A stretch of 64,000 bases of DNA from Chlorophyllum brunneum (taxonomy: Eukaryota; Basidiomycota; Agaricomycetes; Agaricales; Agaricaceae), in NCBI GenBank assembly GCA_963576785.1, contig OY756151.1:1054001-1118000 (forward strand), given 5' to 3'. Both the position numbers and the translations under genes were made by a program. Shown here piece after piece: positions 1 to 11,179 of the stretch (position 1 is its first letter; each line of letters starts with the position of its first letter). The notes under the pieces were generated by a model. It saw only the letters and a list, made by a program, of their open reading frames with translations. It made no database searches and was not told the origin of the DNA.

Positions 1-96
1 ACTAGAGTACTTGTTTGTATTCCAGTCACAGGCTGTGTTTGAGTGCTGCATAATAAATTGGCCTTAGGCTATGATTCAAAAAAAAAAAAAAAAAAA
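1..96 (+). mobile_element. LINE-A 3' terminal fragment with poly(A)
   Basis: The last part of the LINE-A 3' untranslated region enters from the left edge of the window and ends in a poly(A) run at 78-96. The terminal palindrome, here GGCCTTAGGCT with one change, precedes the tail as in the other copies. The rest of the element lies outside the window. Confidence 0.85.
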
Positions 97-213
97 GATA
101 TCTCTGGAGACTGTAGACTAATGTTAGAGACTAGAGAATAACTATACATGACTCTACTCACTTGTGGACTTGTTAGACTAGAGAAGCCTCTGAGATATCC
201 ATAGGTATCTAAG
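97..213. other. Unassigned AT-rich sequence
   Basis: About 117 bases between a LINE-A poly(A) tail and an LTR fragment. It has no open frame of note and no match to other parts of the window that I can see. It may be internal sequence of the LTR element whose LTR starts at 214, or older target DNA. Confidence 0.4.
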
Positions 214-366
214 TGTTAGAGTTGACCAGCTATCTCATCTTATGTGAACTTATCTAGTATTACCTCATCTTATCTGGTTCATCTCATCTTATCCTAGATA
301 GCCTCAGATAGTTAGTCACATGATTTGGTAGTGCATAGACCACCCTCTGTACATATATAAGGAGTC
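214..366 (-). repeat. Truncated LTR of the TGTTA...TAACA family
   Basis: On the minus strand this matches the last half of the LTR at 55267-55577, including the repeated gataagatgagat motifs and the terminal tctaaca. In plus orientation the end reads tgttaga at 214. The other half of the LTR is missing where LINE-A sequence begins at about 368. Confidence 0.7.
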
Positions 367-367
367 T

Positions 368-3300
368 TGACCAGCCACATGTCTCATCTGGAAGACATGC
401 TGGCCTGACCAGTAAATATGGGCAGCAGAGACTGCCTGGAATTCCCCCTGCAGTGGTAGACTGGTGTCCATAGCTACAGCGAGAACCCAAGGATCGGCAT
501 TAGCATATTCCAAAGTGCTATTCAGATGCCTTATATGCACAGCCCTCTCATCACGAGAATGGGGAGAGTTGTGGAAGGAGATGGTGACCAGGTTGAGCTA
601 ATGCAGAGTAGGGGTCAAACTGTTCAGTAAGAGATGGAAGTACCGAAACGGCTTCCATAAGGGAACCCTTGACCTGCCTCACAAAATGTTCAGGCAGAAG
701 GGAGATGGAAAGAGGGTGTGGGGGGGCACCCTTGGTGTTCGGACAATTGAGGAGGGACCAGAGAGGGTGGGTATTGGAGAGGGTGGAGAGATGGTAGTTC
801 GCTCTTGAGGCCAACTTCTTCAGATGGAGGTGGATGGGGATGAGACCAGTGAGGGCTTCGGTGCTGCTAGAGGGGGAGGTGTGAAACACACCAGTGATCC
901 ACAATGCCGTGGTGAAGACGCTGATAGCCACACAAATGGTGCGGCCTATTACTCTGGCAAGGGTGACCGTGGGCGGGGGGATGACTCTTAGTAAGAAGAA
1001 CTTTGGGGCTAGTAGCTGGACCGGTAACTGGGGGTTTCCATTGCCAGGCATTTGCGGTAAATTAATACTTACTGACCGGGCCTAGTCTTCAGACTGGGTC
1101 GCTGGTTGGGGGACCTCCCTACCCACTTGCCTCCTCTGGCATCCACTCCTCTCGCCCTCCAGGCTTGGGAGTAGGGCACAATTCTGTCTACTGTTGGTCT
1201 TGGGCAACAGTACATCTGCTTGGTAGGGCATGTCCACCACTTCTCCATAGATACCTGCTAGTTTACTGTTTTGTATTCTGGCCGTGGGCTGTGTTCAAGC
1301 ACCACATAATAAATCAGCCTTAGGCCATGAAGGAAAAAAAAAAAAAAAAAAAAATGTGATCCACAACGCAGCCTTGTATTGCATCGTATTGAGGGATTTG
1401 AGGAGGCCCTTACACTGAGCCTTATCAAAATACCACAGACGGAAGCCATATGTTGCAATAGGTATGACACATGACCTGAAGAGGAGCTGCTTCTGCTTGG
1501 GGGTCAGACCACGGGAGGAGTTACCAAGCATCCCCATTGCTTTCATGGTGGAGAGAGCCTTGGTAGAGTAATGTCAAACGTACTCCTGAAAATTCAGGGT
1601 ACAATCAAAGTAAAAGCCCAGGTACCTCCAGTAGGTCTTAGGGCGGAGAGGAGTGTCACCCATGAACAGACTAAAGCCCAGGTCAAGGGGGGGATTGATG
1701 TCTCCAGGTTTCCTGGAGAAGTGGAAAAGCTTGGACTTGTCATGCTCCATGACAAGCGCAAATGCTACAAAAAGATTGAAGAGAACAATGTATGCCCCCT
1801 TGAGGGTGTCCAAGTTCTCGTCCCAGGTCCTAGCCTGGGTGACGATGGTACCGTCATCGACATATGACAACAGAGTACTCCCAGGGGAAGTAATCCATAA
1901 ATCGAAAACCTTTATAAGAGGCACGATATAGAGGCCAAAGAGAACAGGGAACATGGCAGAGCCCTGTCCAATGCCCACATCTGCACCCCAGGGGTCAGAG
2001 GAGAAGCCATTCCATGTATACACAGTGGAACGGCCCACCAAATACGAAGCAAAAAAGGTTTGCACATTAAGTGGGAACCCCTGCTTGGTGAGAATGGCCA
2101 TGAGCATCTCATGGTTCAGAGACGGGAAGAACTGAGTGATGTCGAAAGTGACCACACTTGTCTTGAGACCTTTAGCCCACCCAGTGCAAACCAGGTGGGT
2201 AAGGAACAACCCGGTATCCTTAGTGGAATGCTAGAAAATGCCTCCGAGTTGATGGTGGTGAAAAAGTTTTAAGGATGGTGGGCGGGGGTGGTGAGAAGCG
2301 AGGGAACATTTTCTCATGTCTAATGGCATCAAACTGGATTCAGTTGGAAAGTATTTTCTCAACCAGTTTACCAAGCATGTTCAGGAGGACAATAGGCCTG
2401 AATGCCTTGGGAGTAGAGTAGGAGGGCTTCCCCAGTTTCGGAATGATAACCGAGAGCGACTCCTTGAAACTGTGGGACCAGTGACCCACTATAAGGCAGG
2501 CATTGGCCAAGCACAGGAACACTGCCAAACAATCTTCATCGATGACAATGTACTTAAGGTGGGACTACGTAACATGGTCTGGTCCTGGAGAGGACGTATT
2601 AGAGCAGGAGGACAAAGCCTCCTTAAGTTCCAACGCCGAAAAGGGGGCCCACTCCCAGATTGGAAGGTCCGGGAGGGGGTCAAGAACAGACATGTCACAC
2701 CACCAATCAGCAGCGGAGTTGTACGTCGAGTGAAGGGCATCCCAGAGGGAGTCCATACCATGACAGGGCTGTCCATTAAACTGGATAGCCTCACAGGGAG
2801 GTAACTTGTGTGCCTTGACCCATTCCATAAGGTCCCAAGGCTGCTTGTTAGTAGAAGTGATCTCCTCAATCTTAGAATTGAAGAATCGTCGTTTGGCAGC
2901 TGTATGGGCTCGCCTAAAGTCCCCCCAGTCATCACAACTACGAGAGCCCTGATACCTGGAGAAGGAGGTAGAGCATGCCTCATCCCACCAGGGACAAGTG
3001 TGGCGAGTGATCCGGATCTCCTTCGAGTGGTGGGTCCACGCATCGGAGAAGGCTTCAGCCACAGCAAAAGCCAGGGCATCCAATTGTTCTGGGGATTCCA
3101 GAGAAGGACGATCATGAAGATCAGTCACCTCATCGATGACATGTCCCAAGAAGGCCTCCTCTTCATCGGAGCCCTTTGGTAGGACAGATTTGACAACCCC
3201 AATATCAATGGGAGTGATGGGAAGGGTAATGGCCAGTGGAACATGATCCGAAGTACCCTAAAGAGATATATCCCAATAAGGAAAGGTCCTTGATGCATTG

Positions 3301-3849
3301 GGAGATGAGATGAACACCAGATCAATCACGGATGGGCAAAGATCTGGATTGTGGGAAATAAATGTCGGACCCGGGTTGGTTGGCATAACCAAATCAAGAC
3401 CAAGATCGCAACTCATTTCCATAAGTCTATGAGCTGTCATTCGATGATGCAGAACCTCAGGGTCCCACTCCAAAGAATGACAGTTAAAGTCCCCACTCAT
3501 AAAGTCGAACGGGGGGAGGACATCAACCTTCCCATGAAGGAAGTTGATGGCAGTATGTTGATCATCTGAGTAGACGTTCAAGAAGTTGTATGCCTTCGCA
3601 TTGGTGAAGAGCGTTAGTGCAAGGATATTAGAGTGATCAATGAGGTCCCTTCTCATTGATGGCCTTAGATATTGCAGTTGAGTGTGAACATAAGCCATCA
3701 CTCAGGGCAGGGACCCCTGGGTAGGGGGACGCACCACCATGAGCCAGTCAGGGTGTAAGGTGCGCCGATAACGTCATCCTCTTCCATATCAGTGGTTGAG
3801 GGAGTGGAGTGGATGAACCTCCATGGAGGTTCTTGGAAAAAGAGAATGT
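368..3849 (-). pseudogene. LINE-A ORF2 fragment (endonuclease to RNase H), degraded
   Basis: Minus-strand LINE-A ORF2 running from the endonuclease motif FFQEPPWRF near 3830 down to the RNase H motif region near 370. Readable blocks include the endonuclease SDH region (about 3230-3250), the RT fingers block with KLGKPSYSTPKAFRPI (about 2420-2470), the palm block FDITQFFPSL (about 2110-2140) and YVDD (about 1850-1865). Several stops and frame changes break it. It is 5' truncated at 3849, where LINE-B sequence on the other strand begins. A LINE-A 3' UTR copy (908-1355) is inserted in the RT/RNase H linker. The 3' part is cut off by the LTR fragment at 214-366. Not functional. Confidence 0.85.
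908..1355 (+). mobile_element. LINE-A 3' UTR-only insertion with TSD
   Basis: A 448 bp insertion consisting only of the LINE-A 3' UTR, beginning gtggtgaagacgc and ending in poly(A) at 1334-1354. It is inserted into LINE-A ORF2 of the opposite strand. The target is duplicated: gtgatccacaatgc at 894-907 and gtgatccacaacgc at 1356-1369, differing by one C/T at a CpG. This is the footprint of target-primed reverse transcription with severe 5' truncation. It starts at nearly the same 3' UTR position as the LINE-A parts at 4552 and 6513. Confidence 0.85.
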
Positions 3850-4107
3850 GTCTATTTCTCATAGACCAAGGTTAGATTACTCCCTTAGGGGTCCATCAGA
3901 CCATGTTCCGCTAGTTCTGACACTTCCAGTCACACCCACAATAGTAGAGACTCACAAGAAAACCCTGCCACATAATGGTGGTGAAGAGGTAATGCTCTTC
4001 CTTACTGATGTCATCTGGGACCTCCGGGAGGTAGCTAGACTTCCGGAACCCACCACACCTAATGAGGTTGAAGCTGCGGTTCATGCCATAGCAGAGGCCT
4101 TTTCTAC

Positions 4108-5443
4108 TTTTTTTTTTTTTTGAATCATGGCCTAAGGCCAATTTATTATGCGGCACTCGAGCACAGCCCACGGCCGGAGTACAAAAGAGTAATCTAGCAG
4201 GTATCTACGGAGAAGTGGTGGACATGCCCCACCAAGCAGATGTACCATTGCCCGAAACCAATAGTAGACAGAATTGCATCCTACTCCTGAGCCCGAAGGG
4301 CAGAGGGAGTGGACGCCAGAGGAGGCAAGTGGGCAGGGAGGTCCCCCAACCAGCGACCCAGTCCAAAGACCAGGCCTGGTCAGTAAGTGTTAATTCACCG
4401 CAAATGCCCAGTATGGAAACCCCCAGTTACTGGTCCTGCTACTAGCCCCCGGAGTTCATCTTACTAGGTGCCATCCCCCCAGCCATGGTCACCCTTGCCA
4501 AAGTAATAGGCCGCACCATTTGTGTGGCTATTGGCATCTTCACCACACCTAGCCCATCTACGGAGCCCCTTGAGGGGTTTCTTACCACCAGCCTTAGCCA
4601 ATGGCGATATGGAATCAACTTGAGCTGGAACCTGGCTATTTTTCTTGTACCAGGCCAACCAATGTAGGATTTAGTCCTCTCGAGCCAGGTGAGCATTCTC
4701 TGATAACCGGTGGCTTTTTTCAGTATGCCCTAGTACATCACCTGCTACGGCCCACAACTTCACCCAGGTGCTACCCCGGAGTTGCTTCCCATTCCTCAGC
4801 AGCCAGTTTGGTATGCCTTACAGCCTGGATCTCCGTGTTTAACTGTTTGAGATCTACATCTTGCAGACACCACTACCAGATTGGTCCTGAGGTTATTTTA
4901 AGCCAACTTAGTCAGTATCCTCAATCTGGAGATTGGGTTATATCTACTAACTACCAGAACTATGCCGAAGTGGACCGGGAGGAGTATCCTATCTTGGCAG
5001 CTTTTTTCAGCATGCCCCAAGTCGGACTGTTATTACGACATTCCCCTTCTTATAATGCCCTATCTCCAGCAGTGGCTTAGGTAATCCTCCCAAGTTAGGC
5101 CCCAGCATTAGGGCACCACCGCCTTTGGCCAATATTGGACTTGGGCGATGCACACAGCTGGGTCACACCGTGACAGTGTGATGTCACTATGTGACTTGCT
5201 ATGTGGCTGGGTGTGACAACTCCCATGCTAGCCTGTGACAGCACCAAATAATGCCAAATAGGACCACACAACCTAATCCGGTGTCACCCAGAAATATTGC
5301 TAAGCAACCACGCTTCGCGCACTGGTACTTCCCACGGTTGAGAATAAATCCCCCCCCACAGGTTTCGAACCCAGGACCTTCTAGCCAAGTAGCCTGGTAG
5401 GAATTAAGCCTACACCCAAACCACTTGACCATTAGGCCGAACC
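4108..5443 (-). mobile_element. Chimera 1: head 1 fused to LINE-A 3' UTR
   Basis: Minus-strand composite element of about 1.33 kb. Its 5' part (5440 to 4553) is the 888 bp head 1 and its 3' part (4552 to 4108) is LINE-A 3' UTR with the GGCCTTAGGCC palindrome and a tail seen as poly(T) at about 4108-4121. The insertion splits LINE-B and is flanked by gaggccttttc at 4094-4104 and 5444-5454. Head and tail lie within one pair of duplications, so they moved as one RNA-derived unit. It has no coding capacity, so it would depend on a LINE protein, presumably LINE-A, whose 3' end it carries (inference). Confidence 0.85.
4553..5440 (-). repeat. Head 1 module, copy 1
   Basis: Complete 888 bp head. The tRNA-like start lies at 5440-5350, with the B box ggttcgaaac seen in reverse complement near 5358. 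The 3' hairpin CCCCTCAAGGGG is near 4568-4579 and the boundary with LINE-A is at 4553/4552. Confidence 0.85.
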
Positions 5444-6066
5444 GAGGCCTTTTCCACTACCTGGGACTGCCTGGGAATCCCATGCAGTGGACATCATAAT
5501 CACTTGATGTTCTAAACCCTGGTGGAACCAGGAGTGTCATGAGACCTTTGGTAGATATTGTGAGACCTGCTCTCACAATGATTACTCTATTTTCAGATGT
5601 GCCAAGAGGTGTGCTAAATACAACTTCGTTGATACTCACATCAAGGAGATTGCTTCTTCTAACAAGTAACTGTGGGACCTGATGGAATGGGTCCAGAAGC
5701 AGAAGCTCCCACCCTGCAAGGCTATCCAGTACAATGGAGAGCTATGTCACGTGCTCCCAGATCTCTGGGATACACTCCATAATACCTACAATTTAGCCTC
5801 TGGCTGAGCTGTAAATATTTCTGTTCTTGATCTGTTGCTGAGCCTTCTAGCTTGGGAGTGGGTCCATTTCTCAGCCTTAGAGCTGATGGATGCCCTGAGC
5901 ACCTGCTCAGGAGTGTCCACCCCAGGGCCAGACCACATAATGTGGACCCACCTCAAAGAGATCACCGAGGACCCCAATGTCCTTCAGCTATTCATTAGGA
6001 TAGCTAATGCCTGCATGCATATAGGTTATTGGCCATCCTACTTCAAGGAAAGCTTGTTGGTTATCA

Positions 6067-6513
6067 TTTTTTTTTTTTTTTTTTTGAATTGTGGCCTAAG
6101 GCCAATTTATTACATAGTGCTCGAACACAGCCCATGGCCAGGATACAAAAGAGTAAACTAGTGGGTATCTACAGAGAAAGAGTAGCTACACCCTACCAAG
6201 CAAAAGTACTGTTGCCCAAGACCAACAGTAGGAGGAATTGTGTCCTACTCCTGAGCCTGGAGGGCAAGGGGGATGCCAGAAGAGGCAAGTGGGTAGGGAG
6301 GTCCCCCAACCAGTGATCCAGTCTGAAGACCAGGCCTGGTCAGTAGGTGTTAATTTACTGTAAATGCCCTGTGGTGGTGACACCCAGATACTAGCCCAGC
6401 TACTAAGCACCCAATAACCTCTTACTTGGACCCAGCCCCCCGGCCACAGTCGCCCTTGCCAGAGCAATTGGCTGCACCATTTGAGTGGCTATCGGTGTCT
6501 TCACCACTTCTAG
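6067..6513 (-). mobile_element. LINE-A 3' UTR-only fragment
   Basis: Minus-strand LINE-A 3' UTR of about 445 bp with its tail seen as poly(T) at about 6068-6084 and its 5' limit at ctag (6510-6513). It interrupts LINE-B sequence on the left. On the right it abuts the plus-strand head 1 copy, so its own target duplication cannot be recognised. Confidence 0.75.
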
Positions 6514-6515
6514 TG

Positions 6516-6600
6516 TTGGCCTAATGGTCGAGTGGTTTGGGTGTAGGCTTAATTCCTACCAGGCTGCTTGGCTAGAAGGTCCTGGGTTCGAAACCTGTGG
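6516..6600 (+). promoter_or_regulatory. tRNA-like 5' domain of head 1 with A-box and B-box motifs
   Basis: The first ~85 bases of head 1 resemble a class II tRNA. An A-box-like segment atggtcgagtggttt is followed by a perfect 5-bp stem GTAGG/CCTAC enclosing the 7-base loop CTTAATT, which would give the anticodon TAA (Leu). A variable-arm-like stretch and the B box GGGTTCGAAACC come next. Such boxes form an internal RNA polymerase III promoter in tRNA-derived SINEs. The T-stem is imperfect and no acceptor stem is formed, so this is a derived tRNA-like region rather than a tRNA gene. The Leu assignment is inference. Confidence 0.65.
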
Positions 6601-6999
6601 GGGGGGATTTATTCTCAACCATGGGAAGTACCAGTGCGCGAAGCGTGGTTGCTTAGCAATATTTCTGGGTGACACCGGATTAGGTTGTGTGGTCCTATTT
6701 GGCATTATTTGGTGCTGTCACAGGCTAGCATGGGAGTTGTCACACCCAGCCACATAGCAAGTCACATAGTGACATCACACTGTCACGGTGTGACCCAGCT
6801 GTGTGCATCGCCCAAGTCCAATATTGGCCAAAGGTGGTGGTGTCCTAATACTGGGGCCTAACTTGGGAGGATTACCTAAGCCACTGCTGGAGATAGGGCA
6901 TTATAAGAAGGGGAATGTTGTGATAACAGTCTAACTCGGGGCATGCTGAAAAAAGCTGCCAAGATAGGATACCCCTCCTGGTCTGCTTTGGCATAGTTT
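6516..6999 (+). repeat. Head 1 module, copy 3, 5' part
   Basis: First 484 bp of head 1, up to the insertion point of chimera 2. It contains the tRNA-like domain, a central region with inverted CATAGCAAGTCACATAGTGAC-like and tgtcacggtgtga motifs, and the first gcatgctgaaaaaagctgcc motif (6941-6960). The sense strand has no run of four or more T. Confidence 0.85.
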
Positions 7000-7306
7000 T
7001 TTTTTATTTATTTATTTTTATTTTAATCAACATGTTTAAGATGGTGCGCGATCACAGTCCACCTGTATCTACTATGACATGTACATACAATAGAGGGTAC
7101 ACGAAGATAGGCTCTCCCCTGGCCAAACTAGACCGCCGACAGGTGGTCTGAGTGAATAGTCGTGGAAACACGCATGAATGTATGAATCCTAGACCAGATA
7201 TGCAAAGCAATCCCTAGCCTCCCCTCCCTAGGGAGAGTATGCATCAATTCACAATTAACTCCTATACACATTAGAGACGTGGGGAGCTAGCAGGGGTTGC
7301 GCTGCA

Positions 7307-10300
7307 TTATCCAACTCCCGCAAGTGGTGTGTTGGCCTTAAATGCAAATGCAGAAGGATTACACTTAAGAAAAGATACCAGCTGGTCAACAGAGACCGGC
7401 AGGCCACAACGTCTCTTGTACAGTGGACAAGAGCACAAGATATGAGTGTGGGTCTCCAGAGGAGCCCCACACTCGCAGGCAACAGGCTCAAGAGGATGGA
7501 ACTGGGAGCGATACTCACCGGTCGGTGCGTGCCCGAGAATGGCATGGTTTGCCCTCATCGCAACAGACAGAGAGGGAAAGGAAGGAAGCCAAGAATGCCC
7601 ATGGAGGTATGTTGGCTGTAGCAGTTTGTTTTTACTGTCCTTGAGAGCAAGGAAGTTAGAACCGCGATAAGAGGAGTCCTGGAAAGTGACTTTCCAGGCC
7701 TTCTGAACAGTTGCTACACTGAGTTTGCACAGCAAATCAATAGACATTGCTGGATGGCGTCCAGCAGCAACTCGTAGATCGGTGGCAAATACATGCACAC
7801 CGTGATGAATGGACCATTTCGCCAATGCCGGAATGGACCAGAAAGTGAGGGAGTGGTCAGGATGATCCCTGAACCACTCCAACAAGAGACGGCACACAGC
7901 CAGGGAATGTCCCTGGCCAGAATGTACGGACGGGTCAAGAGCTCGCTTGGCCGAACCAATTGAGTCCATAAGGACCGCGATATGTACCATCTCAGAGACT
8001 GCCACAGCAGTTCCCAAAGCCATACAAATGGCAAAAAGTTCAGTATCCGGGGCTGTAACCTTGCCAGCTGGATGACATGTTGCACGAAGCAAATGTGTCC
8101 CCCTATAAACATGGGCAGCAGAAACTGCCTGGAAGTCCCCAACCAGTGGCAGACTTGCATCCATCACTGCATAGACAACCTGTCTATCCTCACGATACTT
8201 ACGAAGGGTATCGTTGAGCAAATCCACCTGACGACCCGCGGGGTTTCCACTGAGCAAGGCATCATATGTTTTGTAAGTCACCTGAGCTGCGTAGCGGTCC
8301 AGGAGACAAGAACCTGGCAATGCTTCGAGCGCAAACGGCTCGAACATCTCCGTTAAGTCTGGCAAATGAGAGTTTGCCTCTGTGACTGGCCCCTTGACTC
8401 TGACCACCTGAGCGGGGGTCATGAGAGCGATCGATCTGGGGTGTGGAGCACATCCCCCAATGTACTGATGCCCTATAATGGAGCGAACAGGGTGATTCTC
8501 GGAAAGTGTGGCAACCCTGTGGACGGCATGAGTAGCCAGCTTCTTGAGATGAAGATGGACGGGGATGAGGCCAGCCAAGGCCTCAGCTCCTCCAGTAGGG
8601 CTGGTGTGGAACGCACCAGTGATCCACAATGCAGCCTTTCACTGCATAGTGTTAAGTTGTTTCAGAAGGGCCTTGTTGCGGGCACCTTCATAAAACTAGA
8701 GTCGAAACCCATACGTAGCGATGGGCACTACACATGAGCAGTAAAGAGTCCTCTTCTGAACAGGAAGAAGGCCTTGCGAAGAGTTACCAAGCATGCCCAT
8801 GGCCTTGACCGTGGACAGAGACTTGGTAGCATAATGTCAAACATGCTCTTTGAAGGTAAGAGCGCAATCGAAAAAGAAACCTAAGTACCTCCAATGGGTC
8901 TTAGGGCGAAGTGGAGTATCGCCGGTATGGGGAGCATACCCCAGATCCAACAGTGGGTTGTCATTTCCCCGTTTACGGGAGAAATGAAACACTTCAGACT
9001 TGTTGTGCTCGATGGCAAGCCCAAACGAAGTAGTCAGGCGATAAATAATCTGGTACGCCTGCTTGAGGCACACCAAATTAGGTTCCCAAGTTTTAGCTTG
9101 GGCAATGGCAAGGCCATCGTCGACATATGAGAGCAAGGTACTCCCAAGGGCAGTTGCCTCCCTATCATAAAGCTTCATGAAGGGGGCAAGATAGAGGCCG
9201 GAAAGGACAGGAGAGAGTGAAGAGCCCTGACCGACCCCAACGTCCGCCTGTCTGAGATCAGACTTATGGTCTCCCCACGCATACTGCGTAGAGCAGCCAA
9301 CTAAGTAAGAGGCAAAGAATCTCCCCATACAGGGGTCAAATCCTTGCTTCCGCAGAATAGCCAACAACATATTGTGGTTGAGCAAAGGAAAGAACTGAGC
9401 GATGTCAAAAGCGACAACACTAGTTTTGAGGCCCTTGGCCCACCCTGTGCAAACGATGTGGGTTAGGAGCATCCCAGCATCATCAGTGGACCTCTGACAG
9501 ATACCACCGAGCTGATTTGGATGAAAAACTCCATGTTTGACAGAGTCAAACTAGAGGCAATTCAAGATCATTTTCTCGATGAGTTTACCAAAGGTGTTCA
9601 GGAGCATGATGGGCCTGAACGCCTTGGGCGTTGAATAGGATGGCTTGCCCGACTTCGGTATGATAACTGACAAGCTTTCCTTGAAATGGGATGGCCAATG
9701 ACCCACATGCATGCAGGCATTAGCTATTCCAATGAATAGCCAAAGAATATCGGGGTCTTCGGTGATCTCTTTGAGGTGGGTCCACATTACGTGGTCTGGC
9801 CCTGGGGCGGACACACCTGAGCATGCACTGAGGGCGTCCATCAGCTCTAAGGCTGAAAAATGGACCCACTCCCTAGCCAGAAGGCTTGGCAGTGGATCAA
9901 GAATGTAAATATCCACAGCTCGGCCAGAAGCAGAGTTGTAGGTATTGTGGAGTGCGTCCCAGAGATCCAGGAGTGCATGACATGGCTCTCCATTGTACTG
10001 GATAGCCTCGCAGGGTAGAAGCTTCCGCTTTTGGACCTATTCCATAAGGTCCCACAGTTGCTTGTTAGTAGAAGCAATCTCCTCAATGCAAGCATCAAAG
10101 AAGTTGCATTTAGCGTGCTTCTTAGCACACCTAAAATTAGAGTAGTCATCATAAGAACGAGTCTCACAATATCTCCTGAAGGTTTTGTGGCATTCCTGGT
10201 TCCACCAGGATTTAGAGCGGCAAGTGATCATGATGTCCACTGCATGGGCTTCCCATGCAGTGGAAAAGGCCTCTGCCATGGCATGGACCACAGCTTCAAC

Positions 10301-11179
10301 CTCATCAGTAGTAGTAGGTTCCGGAAGTTTAGCTACTTCCCGGAGGTCCTGGATAACATCAGTGAGGAAGAGCGCTACCTCCTCACCACTATCATGTGGC
10401 AGGGTTCTCCTGTGAGTCTCCACTAACATGGGAGTGACTGGAAGCATCAAGACCAGTGGAATGTGGTCCGACGGACCCCTAAGGGAGTAATCCAACCTAG
10501 GCCTATGGGAGATAGACAGGTCTGATGGAACAAATGACAGATCAATGACCAAAGGTCGAAGATCCTCATTGTGTGGAATATAAGTAGGCCCAGGCTCGAC
10601 TGGAAGGGCAAGGTCTAGACCAATGTCTGTCCCGATGGAGATCAGAGACTGCAAATTACCTGAGTGGGAGCCATAATTAGGGTCCCACAACTCAGAATGG
10701 CAATTAAAATCGCCGCCCATGTAGATATGCTTGGGCAAAGTAGCAGCCCGGTCTGAAAGGAACCGAATCGCAGTGTGCTCCGAATCGGAGTAGACGTTCA
10801 TGAGATTCAGGGTCTTGCCCCCCAAAAAGAGGGAGAGAACCATGATGTCATGGTGATTGATGAGATCTGTCTGATAGGACAGTCTCAGAGAAGCCAACCA
10901 GTTATGGACAAATGTCATAACCCGTGGGTCAGAGCCAGGCTCCGGGGCCCAAACCATGCACAGCCACTCGGGGTGCTTGGGGGTGCCAACAATGTCGTTT
11001 CCCTTGACAGAAGTTGTGGAGGGAGCGGATCTAATGAACCACCAGGGAGGTTCCTGAATAAAGAGAACATCAAAGTGATCTTTGAGGTCCTCAAGTAATG
11101 TGTCCAATAAATCATAATTTTTGTTAAGATTCTGTTGGTACAATTGGATGCTATGTAGTTCTAGAGGTCACCTATTCAT
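7307..11179 (-). pseudogene. LINE-B ORF2 (endonuclease-RT-RNase H), degraded
   Basis: Full-span LINE-B ORF2, 3873 bases, the same length as the intact copy at 25973-29845, so there is no net length change. The start ATG at 11179 overlaps the ORF1 stop (ATGAATAG). The third codon after it is a stop: ATG AAT AGG TGA, where a sister copy has CGA. A 368-codon block (10037-11143) covers the endonuclease with FIQEPPW, GGDFNCH and GPSDH. RT blocks with FDIAQFFPLL and YVDD follow at 8837-9472. The block 7307-8629 encodes RNase H and the C-terminal CECGAP...HILCSCPLY motif. Nonsense codons and small frame changes separate the blocks. Confidence 0.85.

Larger units (their letters stand above)
3850..6066 (+). 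pseudogene. LINE-B ORF2 fragment (endonuclease end to RT fingers), interrupted
   Basis: Plus-strand LINE-B sequence in two blocks, 3850-4107 and 5444-6066. The first encodes the end of the endonuclease domain (SISHRPRLDYSLRGPSDH motif); the second continues through the linker to the RT fingers (HFKESLSVII-like). The two blocks are separated by the head/LINE-A chimera at 4108-5443, which duplicated its target. The second block carries many stops and frame changes. The piece ends at 6066, where a LINE-A tail on the other strand is inserted; the continuation is not found in the window. Confidence 0.8.

Noticed and set aside
1334..1354. Poly(A)/poly(T) runs as simple repeats or terminators
   Set aside because: Each run sits at a LINE 3' end and next to a target duplication or element boundary, so it is an element tail.
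6516..6600. A functional tRNA-Leu gene
   Set aside because: The anticodon arm and B box look good, but the acceptor stem does not close, the T-stem is imperfect, and the sequence is repeated as the start of an 887-bp repeat. It is better called a tRNA-like promoter domain.
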